Notes: generated by a model not told the origin, from the letters alone. A stretch of DNA of 13,745 nucleotides from Acanthamoeba sp. SK_2022b (GCA_027943245.1 JANDJZ010001046.1:1-13745); one strand, 5' to 3'; counted from the first letter of the stretch, positions 1-8,714 are shown. Numbers and translations: made by a program.

Positions 1-1581
1 AAAGACACAACTGGCGACAAATCGAAAGACTTCAAGGACCTCTTGAATGCTAAATTCGAAAATGCCATTAAGATGCAACAAGACGACACAGGCGGTGGAG
101 GCAGCAGAGTGCGAAGGGAGTCCATTAAGAAGGAGAAGCGCGACAAGGACAAGGAGAAGGAGGAGAAGGAGATCAAGAAGAAGGAGAAGAAGGAGCGGGA
201 GAAGAAGGAGAAGGAGAGGGACAAGTCCACCGAAAAGGACAAGGACAAGGACGCCAAGGAGAAGGACGCCAAGGACAAAGAAAAGGAGAAGGAGTCTTTC
301 AAAGACATTAAGGACAAGAAGGCCTCCGGCGTCCGGGGCGGCAAGGTGTTCGGCGGCCAGCTGAAGGAGGGCCTCTACGACAAGAAGGGCACCAAGCACG
401 CCGTGCCGCTCTTCTTCGAGCACGCCCTGGCCTATCTCGAGGAGCGAGGTACGCTCATTCTCCTCCCGCAAAAGCTGCTCTTCGAGCTCCCACGCGCCGC
501 GTGTCTCTCACCTCCGTGTCTGCGTGGTTGTGACCGCCGCAGCGCTGGAGACGACGGGCCTGTTTCAGGAAGCCGGCCCCAAGAAGGAGGTGAAGGAGCT
601 GATCAAGCGGATCGAAGCCAAGCAGGACATCGAATGGAGCAAGATCAAGAATCCGCACACCGTGTCCAGTACTCTCTCTCCTCTGCACTTTCTCACAGCC
701 GTCACTGCGTACCCACGCTCGTCGTCGCCATCAGCATCCACCACCACCACCACCACCACCACCACCACCACCACCACCACCACCACCACCACCACCACCA
801 CCACCACCACCACCACCACCACCACCACCACCACCACATCACCACCACACCGCCACCGCGAGATGACACGCACGCACGCCATGCACGTGGCGCTCGTGGA
901 TCGTGGCTGCTGATCAGTAATTGAGTGATCCTCGTCCCTCCCCGTGTGTGCAGGTCTCATTCTCAAGTACTTGCGGGATCTGGAGGAGCCCGTCTTTCCC
1001 TACTACCTCTACCCTCACCTCATCGAAACCGTATCGAAAGGTGACCGCCGCGCGCGCATGCATCTCGAGACCCCATTTCATTTGTCTCCAAACTCACTCC
1101 CTCGCTCATTGGTCGCGCTCCGTTTGTGCTTTTGGTCGTTGACAACAGGTGAAGCAGGGCTGCAGGTGAACGAATCGGCTCTCCGCCAGCTGCTGCACGC
1201 CTTGCCCGCGCCCAACGTGGCGTTTTTGAAGCGCCTCCTCCCCTTCCTGCGACACGTGGCATCCCACTCCAGCAAGAACCAGCTCGTTGCCGAAAGCCTC
1301 GCCACCTTTTTCGGTGCCCCCTCCCTCACACATTCTTTCGCTCCACATTGGGCGGTTGGGCGGGGGGGGGAGGCAGATCTACTGGGCGGTCGACTCACCG
1401 CCGATGGTTTCTCGTTCCTGAACGACAGGCCCCACGCTGATGCGGACGGAGGGCGAGACGAGCCTGCAGGCGCTGGTGTCGCACACGAGCGAGATCCTCT
1501 TTCTCACAACCTACATGATCAACTTCACGCCGACCGACCTTCTCTTCTCCTTCCCCGAGGAAGGTGCGTGTGTGCGCTTAT

Positions 1582-1639
<58 letters not shown>

Positions 1640-4571
1640 GCAAGTGGCTCATTGCGGTTCACGTTAAACCAGGATCCAATCAGCGGTTGAGTAGCTACAA
1701 CAATTCGCCATACATGGAAACGGAGCAATTGAAGGCCGAGGACCGCCTCGGCGCTCGGTCGCGGCCCACCTCCACCGAACCCACAGCAGCGTCGGCGCTA
1801 GGCACCGACGAGGAGGGACTGCCGCGAGTCGGCGGCGTGATGCGGCGACCAACCATACCGTGCGCCCCGCTCAGGAACAGCAACATCGCTGCGCCCGTGG
1901 ACGACACTGCGAGCGTCTACATCGAAGAACAGTCCAGCGACGATTCCCAAGCAGTACGTGCTGCCTAGTTGTGTTGTGTGAGGCGTGAGGCGTGAGGCGT
2001 GAGGCTCACCGGTGATTTGGTCCAGTACTGTCCGCCGCACGAGCCGTCAGGCAGAGCAGCAGACGGGAACAACCACTTCGAGAACCGATGCGATGTGGCT
2101 TACGCGCACGGTTCGCCTCTGCTCCCCTCCTCTCCCCCCGGAATCCTGTTCTGCCTTGCGGGAGGCCTCGTATTTATAACTTGACCGCATGGACGTGTGC
2201 AGGTTCGCCCATCAATCGGCCGGGCCACATGCGCGAACCCTCCGGCGCGCCGTGGGTCGGGGAGGGAAATATGCTCAACAAGTCATTCGGCAATCCCGAG
2301 AGCGTGCGTGCCCCGCTTGCTTTTTTTAATCTCTAATTCTTTGTTCATTTATTTATTTTTTAAAATATGGTTTTTCTTTCTGGTCCCATCGCAATCTCAC
2401 CCTTGGCCTTGGCCTTGGCCTCCCTTCGTGTGCAGACCGACGTGTACCAGGAGTCGGCAGGGTCGTCCATGGCGTGGTTCGTTTGGCTCGTGCGCAGCCT
2501 TCCCCCACAGACCTACCACCAGTACGACTCTCCTCCGCCCATATGCTGTGTGGCACGTCATGTGTGATGTGTGTGTTAGCTGTGTGCGCGCCAGTGTGGG
2601 TTATATGTGGGCGTGGTGGCTCATTGCGTCTCGGTCCGACCATGCAGAGCCCGGACGTGGCCCGACTACGACGAGTCGGCCGATATCTACCTGGTCAACG
2701 AAAACGAGCTCTACGTGTATCCGGAGCACTCGGAGTTCTTTGCGGTCTTCACCTCGGAGCTGTATCGCGTGGAGGACTCGTCTCGCTACTACTACATCAT
2801 CTCCGGTACCGCGCCCTCTTCTCGTCTCGTTGAGACTACTCGTCCTGCCTTTTTTATTTCTTTCCAATAAAATATTTCTTTTTCAATTTATTTATTCTTT
2901 CTTTTGGGGCAGAGGACGGGGACAAACTGGGGATCATCTTCAGCACGCGAGAGGAGAGCGCGGCGTTTGCGCGGGCTATCGAGCCAGGCCTCGGCTACAA
3001 CATTCCTGTCGGGTACCCTCGCCTCCCCCATCATTCGTTCATTCGTTGGCACTCCTCCTCCTCCTCCACCAATGATCTGTTGCTCACACTGTTCGGGCAA
3101 TCAGAGGCCTGTGGGACAATGGGGGCGCTAAGGTGGGCGGTGGCACCGACCCCAAGTGGAAGAGCCAAAAGAAGGACAAGTCCAAGTCGGTCGTCGTACG
3201 AGGTTCGTTCGTTTAGATCTCCGCTTCTCTCTCTCTCTCTCTCTCTCTCCGCAGTCCTTCTCATCACTCCCCTCCATTTGTTCGTTGGCGCGCTGACTTC
3301 TCGTTGTTGTGTGTCGTGTGTTGTGTTGTTGTGTTACAGACGAGGGGGACACGCTGTGCCAGGAATTCGAGGAGAAGGAGGTGATGCACGACGGGTGGTA
3401 CGATGCTCCGGCCAAGCACGCCGACCTGAGCCTCGAACAGCTGCGAACGATGCCTGTACGCCTGTCGCCTCTCTCTCTCTCTCTCTCCCCCCCCCACCTC
3501 TCCCGGTTGTTGACGCACGCGCGTGTCGCGTTTGGCGCGTCGATGGGGGGGGGGGGCGCAGGTAAATTTGGAAGAGCGGGAGGTGATAGAGGTCGACGCG
3601 CGCACCGATGCGCGACTGCAGAACATCCTCCGCCTGACGCAGCTCCTCTTCTCCAAGTTCCCCACGCTCGAAACCAAAGTTCGCGTCATCGCCCTCCAGG
3701 TATGCCCCCCCCCACCCGCCGCCGCTCTCTCGGGCTCCGAGACTCTGGGCAGGCTAACGCGTGCGGGCCCGGTGTCGCGGCACTTTGTGTTGGTTGGCGT
3801 TGCTGGTGTTGTTATTGCTATGCGACAACAGGTCGCCAATGCGTTGGGCGGCGTGTACAGCGACGACCTGCGGGACATCCACGCCGCGCACATACAAAAT
3901 GTAAAGAAAAAGCTCAACTCCAACGTCGTGCCCCTCGGGAGCATCAAATTCGGCGTCCTCCGGCATCGCGTCATTCTCTTGTACAACTCCCCCCCAATGC
4001 TCTCTCTCTCTCTCTGCTCTCCCCGCCTGCGCGTCTCACGAGGCATCGCGTGCGCGGCAGCAAATACCTCTGCGACCACCTGCACCCATCGCTCCCGTGC
4101 ACGCTGTCCATGAACGAGGAGGGCATGCTCTGCAACCTCGTCCCCGTGTCGTCCAACATCACCAAATACAAGGCACGCACACGCACACGCACACGCACAC
4201 GCACACGCACACGCACACGCACACGCACACGCACACGCACACGCACGCACGTCGGCGTTGTTCGGTTGGCTGACGTCGCCGACGCCGGAGTACAGGGCGT
4301 GGACGTCATGGCCGTGCCCGGCCGCTTGCGCGCCGAGGGGCGTGACAGGAAGATCATGTGGCGAGGCTCGCAGGGGGCGGCGTCGGCCGAGCGTCACGTG
4401 ATACTGCCCGATCTGCAGAGCGAGCCCATCGTGTTCCACAAGAAGCTGGGCGAGGGCGGCTTCTCCACCGTCTATCGATGCGCCATCGGCCCTCTCACGT
4501 GCGGGCCCTCTCTCTCACGCTCGCCTCCCCCCCAACATTCACCTCTTATGCGCCTGTCCGCCTGCTCACCC

Positions 4572-4647
<76 letters not shown>

Positions 4648-5294
4648 TGGGTTGTAGGTGTGCGGCCAAGGTGTACAAGCGAACAGACGATCGCATCGGC
4701 AAGGAGCTGGTGCGGGAGTGCATGATCCAGACCCACCTCAACCACAAGAACATCCTCGGCTGCCTCGGGTACCCAGTCCCAACAAAATTAATTACAAAAT
4801 GAATAATAATAATAATAAAACAAAATACACAAATGCGATGATGCTTACGATGGTGGCCGCGCAGGTACGAGAAAACGGCGACGGACTTTCGCATCTTCTT
4901 CGAGTACATGGGGCTCGGCTCGTTTTGGGACGTGCTCTATCGCCGCAAGGTGGCGTGCAAGTACGCATCCGCCCTCGCACCACCGCACGCACGCACACGC
5001 GCAACACCAAAGCAAAGAAATAAAATAAAATAAATAAAATAAATAAAATAAAATAAAATAAAACGAAAGAAATAATAATAATAAAAACTGCGCTCGCGTT
5101 TGCCTTTTCCCGGTGCACAGGCCGTTCGAGCCCAAGGAGATAGCCTACTACGCCTCGGAGGTGGCGCGCGGGCTGCACTACCTCCACCGCAACAAGATCT
5201 TCCACCGCGACATCAAGGTAAGGCCTGTGCCACCAACCATGATTCGCGCGCCCACACGTACCGGCGCTGGCCCGAGTCCGCATTTTGGGCTCAC

Positions 5295-5346
<52 letters not shown>

Positions 5347-6093
5347 TGTGTGTGTTGATGATGCTCTTTACACGCTCTAGAGCGCCAATATCTTGGTGGA
5401 CGGGGACGAGGGGGAGTTCTTCAAGTCGGTCAAGCTGTGCGACTTCAACATATCGACCTACCGCTCCGACGCCTTCTCCCGCGTCGGCACCCCACGTACT
5501 CCCCTCCTCCGCCCAACCCGGGCGTCGTCGGTCGTTTGTCGCCAGCCAACTGGCAAAGGCTCACTCCCTCGTCGACTGTTTGTGGGGGGTCGCGCATCAG
5601 AGTACATGGCGCCTGAGCTGTTGAACAACACCGAGGGACGCCCCATCGACACGGAGAAGGCCGACAGTGCGTCCTCCTCCTCTCCTCCCAACTGCACTAG
5701 TGCCTGTTGGCCAGAGGCTTACCGTGCCTGCCTGCGTGCGTGTGCTCACGCCCATGCGCAGTGTGGTCGTTTGGCATGTTCATTGTGGAGCTCATCACGC
5801 TCGACGCCCCCTACGCCAGCCTCTCCGAAGGCGAATACGTGCGGCTCATCTCCCGCGGCATCCTCCCGCCCAACCTCCCTTCGGTAGATCGCCCCTCCCC
5901 TCCCCTCCCCCTTTTCCCTTCTTAACAGCGAATGGTCGGTCGTTGTTGGGGGGGGGGGCAGGTCAAGGAGAACAAGGGCGTGGAGCTGGCGATCAAGTGC
6001 TGTAATCTCAACCCGGCGCTGCGGCCATCGGCGCGAGACGTGGTGCTCTACCTCAACCCGCTCGACGACTCATGCAACGACGCCAATGGCTAG
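1..6093 (+). CDS. RhoGAP / EVH1-like / EDR1 / TKL protein kinase fusion (5' partial, 24 exons)
   Basis: Exons: 1-448, 543-668, 954-1040, 1149-1313, 1429-1563, 1673-1953, 2026-2110, 2203-2303, 2436-2521, 2648-2805, 2913-3012, 3105-3202, 3340-3455, 3562-3699, 3832-3980, 4061-4172, 4296-4498, 4658-4768, 4865-4960, 5121-5217, 5381-5495, 5601-5666, 5762-5883, 5962-6093 (TAG). They total 3,327 nt, 1,108 residues plus stop, all phases agreeing. The frame is open at base 1, so the start lies upstream. Domains in window numbering: Lys/Glu-rich helix about 38-105; RhoGAP about 113-315 (ends FFGPTLMR); low-complexity linker; EVH1-like fold about 476-590; EDR1 domain about 625-815 (LRHRVILFKYLCD); kinase about 842-1098 with LGEGGFSTVY, AAKVY (K867), HRDIKSAN (D962), DFN (985-987), GTPQYMAPE, DMWSFG and LRPSA. 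Likely a cytosolic Rho-linked kinase of the Raf/CTR1-like (TKL) group. The GAP lacks its arginine finger (Q158). Domain calls are strong except EVH1; the role is inferred. Confidence 0.88.
109..330 (+). other. Lys/Glu-rich single-alpha-helix segment of gene 1
   Basis: About 70 codons are almost entirely Lys, Glu, Asp and Arg, with repeated KEK, KDK and EKE units, ending just before the RhoGAP domain. The alternation of acidic and basic residues three to four apart is typical of stable single alpha helices (ER/K helices), which act as stiff spacers; it could also be coiled coil or disordered. Gene 6 starts with a similar segment. Confidence 0.7.
331..1563 (+). other. RhoGAP domain lacking catalytic Arg
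   Basis: Exons 1 to 5 encode a full RhoGAP fold: FEHALAYLEERALETTGLF, then NPHTVSSLILKYLRDLEEP, then FFGPTLMR. The loop that normally reads G-[IL]-F-R carries Gln (codon 566-568, residue 158). The conserved Lys of the K-x-[YF]-L-R motif is kept (K196). The Asn of the family pattern N-L-A-x-x-F-G-P is Ser (codon 1295-1297, residue 270). The family normally speeds GTP hydrolysis on Rho, Rac or Cdc42. Loss of two of three key residues predicts binding without catalysis. Confidence 0.85.
738..837 (+). repeat. (CCA)n trinucleotide microsatellite, about 33 units, intron 2
   Basis: A perfect 100-nt CCA/CAC run fills the middle of the 285-nt intron of gene 1. Read as protein it gives runs of His, Thr, Pro or Val, but domain continuity (the RhoGAP strand resuming at 954) and in-frame stops show that it is intronic. 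Confidence 0.97.
1582..1639 (+). repeat. (TTG)n microsatellite, about 19 units, intron 5
   Basis: A perfect 58-nt TTG/GTT run 18 nt after the donor of intron 5 (1564-1672) in gene 1. Runs of Val, Leu or Cys from this tract are not protein. Confidence 0.95.
1981..2004 (+). repeat. 7-nt tandem repeat (AGGCGTG) in intron 6
   Basis: Three perfect copies of AGGCGTG and a partial fourth (AGG) lie in the 72-nt intron between exons 6 and 7, ending 22 nt before the acceptor. Confidence 0.85.
2399..2422 (+). repeat. CCTTGG hexamer repeat in intron 8
   Basis: About four copies of CCTTGG lie shortly before the acceptor TGCAG of exon 9. Confidence 0.8.
2436..3012 (+). other. Probable EVH1/WH1-like (PH fold) domain
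   Basis: Exons 9 to 11 give a region starting with a Trp-containing segment (AWFVWLV), then alternating hydrophobic beta-strand patterns, then SELYRVEDSSRYYYIIS and GIIFSTREESAAFARAI. The end matches the EVH1/WH1 pattern of the WASP family: an E-L-Y strand, a Y-F-H strand, then L-N-F plus an E-E-A-x-x-F helix. A Lys-rich tail (KWKSQKKDKSKS) follows, as a basic segment follows WH1 in WASP. EVH1 domains bind proline-rich partners. The first half aligns poorly, so a generic PH or PTB fold is possible. Confidence 0.5.
3225..3249 (+). repeat. (CT)n dinucleotide run, intron 12
   Basis: About 12 CT units in the 137-nt intron of gene 1. Shorter CT runs occur in introns 13 (3473-3488), 15 (4003-4016) and 20. 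Confidence 0.9.
3545..3556 (+). repeat. G12 tract just before a 3' splice site
   Basis: Twelve G residues followed by CGCAG and exon 14. A pyrimidine tract would be expected in this position. Confidence 0.9.
4173..4295 (+). other. Probable GC-AG intron (intron 16 of gene 1)
   Basis: The exon ends AAG and the next bases are GCACGC, with TACAG ending the intron. Both flanks are phase 0. Removing it joins CNLVP...KYK to GVDVMAVPGRL with the spacing expected for the EDR1 family. The nearest GT donor (4146) would delete conserved sequence. Retention would keep the frame open and insert about 41 residues. Confidence 0.6.
4174..4250 (+). repeat. (CACACG)n hexamer repeat at the start of a GC-AG or retained intron
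   Basis: Near-perfect CACACG hexamers start right after the end of exon 16. The whole 4173-4295 stretch is 123 nt, divisible by three and free of stops in the gene frame, where it would read as alternating Arg and Thr. Confidence 0.95.
4573..4646 (+). repeat. (TG)37 dinucleotide microsatellite, intron 17
   Basis: A perfect 74-nt TG run in the intron separating the kinase glycine loop from the catalytic-lysine exon, ending 11 nt before the acceptor (GGGTTGTAG). Confidence 0.97.
5018..5063 (+). repeat. A-rich (TAAAA/TAAA)n repeat, intron 19
   Basis: Repeated AATAA and AATAAAA units make an AT-rich island in the 160-nt intron before exon 20. AATAAA here is repeat-derived and lies inside a gene, so it is not called a poly(A) signal. 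Confidence 0.85.
5295..5354 (+). repeat. (CT)n joined to (GT)n, intron 20
   Basis: About 10 CT units run directly into about 20 GT units (one interruption) in the 163-nt intron between the HRDIK exon and the SANI exon. Confidence 0.93.
5948..5958 (+). repeat. G11 tract just before a 3' splice site
   Basis: Eleven G residues sit directly before CAG and the last exon of gene 1. Confidence 0.9.
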
Positions 6094-6196
6094 GGGGGTG
6101 GCTGGGGGCTGGGGGAGGGGTGAGCTTGCATAGAGTACATTTTCCTCCTCCACAGCGGAGCGATCGCTGCTCGAGAAGAGGGCAAGGGGGGGGGAG
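6094..6196. other. Short convergent intergenic spacer
   Basis: Only 103 nt separate the stop codons of genes 1 (plus) and 2 (minus). It is G-rich on the plus strand and has no AATAAA on either strand. The two 3' UTRs must be very short or overlap. Confidence 0.8.
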
Positions 6197-8714
6197 TCAC
6201 AGTTCGTTTCCTTCGCGAAGGGCCTCGAGCTCGTTGCCAGAGTCGAGTTGAACGCCGAGCTCCTCGTTGGAGGGTCCGGCCGAAGCCCGCCTCCAGTACA
6301 GCGCCACGGCGGCCACGAGCCCGACCAGCACGGCCAACGCCGCGCACGAGATCAGGACGGTGGTGAGCACGATCAGCAGCGTGTTGTCGCTCCCCCCATC
6401 GCCTGCCTTGGCCTCCCCTATCGGCGCGCAAATCTGGGGTCAATGCACGGGTGGACTCACTGGGAAGCTTGGGCGCAGCCACCGTGCTATGGCAGTGGTG
6501 GGTACCGCTCAGCAGCAGACCGAGATTGGGATCGTAGTCGAGAGTGGCGTTGAAGCTGGGGAACACGAACACCAAACGATCCACGAGCTCGCCCTCGGCT
6601 GCCGCCAGGGCCCTCAGCGCGTCCTGGTCTACCCCTCCCGAGCTGGCCGCCTCCACGAAGCTAGCGAAGGCGCTGGCGGTGGTCAGCACGGGCCGGACGA
6701 CGTCGGTGGACCCGATGGCCGCCCCGTCGAGTGTGGCCACGAGAGGCACGACGAGCTTCAGGCCCGGTCCTGCCCGGCCTTCGGCGTCGATCAGTCGCAG
6801 GACGTAGCGGTCCAGCTTTTCCTTGGCGCTGTGGGTCGCACTCTCGAGCCGATAGGTGCCGGTGATGACGTCAGCAGCCTCCTTGCTGCCTTCTGAGAAG
6901 TGGCCCAGCCCGAACTCGACCAAGAGCGTGTTGCTGGAGGCGGCGAAGGGCCAGTCGCGGATTTGGATGGCCCATTCGAGCGAGTCCTTGTCTGCGGTGA
7001 AGACCGCCGCGCCCGTGTCGACCTGCTCCCCTCCGTTGAACATGTTATAGACCACCACGAACGTCGCGTTCTTGGCCCCGTACAGCGGCAGCGTGTTCGT
7101 GAAAGTTGCCACCTTTGCCCACGTGTACGCACAGAAAGGATCGCACGGTGATTGGTTGACAGGTTCAATTCTACACCAGACTGGCCAAGGATACGTACGG
7201 CGCCTGAAGAGGAGACATCGTAGTCGGCAGCCGGGAAGTAGCGGTTGACGATGATGCTCGAGTTGGCGGTGGGGCTCATCTCCACCACCCGCACAAAGTC
7301 AGCCGTGACCGAAGTCGTGATTGACTCTAAATAATGTCAAGTGAGTAGGTGAGACCAATGGGCGCACGTGTGACGATCGCCCCTTACGCACCGAGAGCCG
7401 GTTTCATGACGAACGCTGGAGAATCGAGCGTGAAGTTGACTTTCATTGACTCGGTACCCACGGTCGCCGCCCTGGTGGGCAATTTTAGCAATCGCAATGG
7501 GCCAAGCATACTGAGCTCGCACTAGGGAGACCGTACGACGAAGTGGGAACGACGGCGCTGAGGGTGATGTTGTCGAAGAAGCAACTGAAGGGCGTGTTGC
7601 CGGTGTCCTCCACCATCACGCCAAATCCCTCCGCGATGGCTGCACAGCACGGGACCGATTTGTGTGGGTTCAACAACTGGATTAGGGGAGGGAGAGCTGG
7701 GTTAACCGGTCTCATTGCGCGGAAACTTGATGAGGCAGGCGAGGGCGGGTTCAATCTCGTAGTGCGTCCATTCGCCGTTGGGCAGTCCCGTCATGGACTG
7801 GTCGCAGGTCTGTAGCCTCCTCTCCATCGTGTCTTCCTATCGACTTGCGCGTCAGCGCCTCAAGGGCAACCACCGCAGCCCATGCTCCTACAATGAGACA
7901 TGTGGCTCTCGGGGAGAGGGAGTCGTACAGGGAGGCGGGCGCAGTACTGGGTCGTCGAAGCGCCCATCCAGCCATGCCGCCCGACCATCAGCTGGCATGT
8001 CGACAAGAAACAATCATGATCATTTTGTTGGTGCTCTAGAGGGGCGAAGAGCGGGTCGGTGGTACTTCGGGATCGGTGGAGTCGGGTAGCGGAGGGAAGT
8101 ACCACCCGATGTAGCTCACGCAGCCGGGCTTGCCCTTGAAGTCGAAGCTCACCTTGAACCTCCCTATTTCATTCGCAGTATCTCTTTAGGTCTACCGCAC
8201 TCTTATGATCTTATTACGCTGAGAGTACCAGTGGGCGTGGTGAAGATGCCCTGCGTAAAGAGGTCTCCGCCGCCAGTGAAGTAGGTGGTGCTATTGAACG
8301 ACAACACCTTATTCTCGGGATTGTCCGGGTCCGGCATCACGACGCCCCTCGTTTCGCTGCTCGCCAAATGAAGTGGCTTGATGTGAGGGAGGGGTGGAGG
8401 CAGGACTTACGCAGAAGCTCAGGAGGGACTAGGAAAACGCACGCAAGGTAGTGTCCGACCTGCCAGTGGCTGTTGGGAAACGAGGGCTGGCCCTCGAAGT
8501 CATCGTGGAACAGCACGGTGGTGCTCCCACGCACACTAACGGCTGAAAGGCGGATAATGAGGCGATGGATCAGGTATGGGTAAATGAAAAAAAGGTGTGC
8601 CCACAGTGGACGAAAACAAGACGGAACAGGAATCAACCTGCTCCCTTCCTAACAGAAAACGATACCTGATAGCACAATCGTGATGGAAGCGAGCAGGACG
8701 CTCCAGTGGTGCAT
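6197..8714 (-). CDS. Type I membrane glycoprotein with jelly-roll-like ectodomain (10 exons)
   Basis: Exons on the minus strand: 8714-8666, 8542-8443, 8356-8229, 8163-8066, 7809-7707, 7639-7537, 7471-7392, 7326-7199, 7112-6461, 6417-6197 (TGA). Total 1,662 nt, 553 residues, phases consistent. The N-terminus (MHHWSVLLASITIVLSAVSV) is a signal peptide. The first 190 or so residues begin VLFHDDFEG and end CFFDNITLS with spaced Gly and Trp (HWQVG, GWYFP, GEWTHYE), a pattern typical of beta jelly-roll, carbohydrate-binding-like domains; four Cys could form two disulfides. A second beta-rich region follows (TFVVVYNMFNGG, LEWAIQIRDWPF). One TM helix lies near residues 494-522 (LLIVLTTVLIS...VALYW), with a 30-residue acidic tail. 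Several N-x-S/T sites suggest glycosylation. It may be a surface adhesion or sugar-binding protein; I do not recognise the family. The 256-nt intron 7810-8065 could hide a small exon. Confidence 0.78.
6418..6460 (-). other. 43-nt mini-intron before the TM exon of gene 2
   Basis: On the minus strand the donor is GTGAGT and the acceptor GATAG. Removing it joins the lumenal region to the TM exon in frame. It is the shortest intron in a well-supported model here. Confidence 0.7.
8666..8714 (-). other. Signal peptide exon and start of gene 2
   Basis: The ATG at 8714-8712 opens a 16-codon exon with a hydrophobic core (VLLASITIVL), ending in phase 1 at a GTATCG donor. It splices to CC at 8542 to restore Ala. 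No other ATG nearby gives a signal peptide in frame. Confidence 0.75.

Larger units (their letters stand above)
3340..4336 (+). other. EDR1/CTR1/ARMC3-type peptidase-like domain
   Basis: Exons 13 to 17 encode a region with the hallmarks of the EDR1 domain (Pfam EDR1 family): a helix around LRLTQLLFSKFPTLETKVR, then VVPLGSIKFGVLRHRVILFK, a cysteine-containing strand (LPCTL), then CNLVP and VDVMAVPGRL, matching the plant pattern V-D-L-M-x-x-P-G. In plants this domain precedes the kinase of the Raf-like proteins EDR1 and CTR1. Plant copies often have Cys just before RHR; here it is Leu, so a thiol protease-like activity through that residue is not supported. Confidence 0.75.
4434..6070 (+). other. 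TKL-type protein kinase domain with DFN motif
   Basis: Exons 17 to 24 encode all kinase landmarks: glycine loop LGEGGFSTVY, VAIK-type lysine in CAAKVYKR, alpha-C glutamate in ELVRECMIQ, HRDIKSANI, DFN in KLCDFNIS, GTPQYMAPELL, DMWSFGMFIVELIT, and the final Arg in NPALRPSARD. HRD-I-K-x-x-N fits the tyrosine kinase-like/Raf-like group, in line with the EDR1 domain before it. The glycine of DFG is Asn (5447-5449). The Asp that binds magnesium is kept, so activity is still possible. Confidence 0.88.

Noticed and set aside
43..924. Open frame ending in a run of about 30 His (and parallel Thr and Val runs)
   Set aside because: The homopolymer comes from the (CCA)n tract in intron 2. The RhoGAP domain continues only if 449-542 and 669-953 are removed.
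1149..1430. Reading exon 4 through as FFGAPSLTHSF
   Set aside because: Splicing 1313 to 1429 gives the family motif FFGPTLMR in phase; the read-through copy of it is intronic.
2341..2366. AT-rich TTTATTTATTTTTTAAAATATGG as a promoter or poly(A) site splitting gene 1
   Set aside because: It lies in intron 8 between phase-matched exons, and the domains on both sides form one continuous frame.
3264..4439. 391-residue open frame on the minus strand opposite gene 1
   Set aside because: It runs across both exons and introns of gene 1, including the hexamer repeat, and shows no domain; the opposite strand carries the EDR1 domain.
5018..5063. AATAAA motifs as poly(A) signals
   Set aside because: They belong to an A-rich simple repeat inside the kinase domain, and essential kinase motifs (HRD, DFN, APE) follow.
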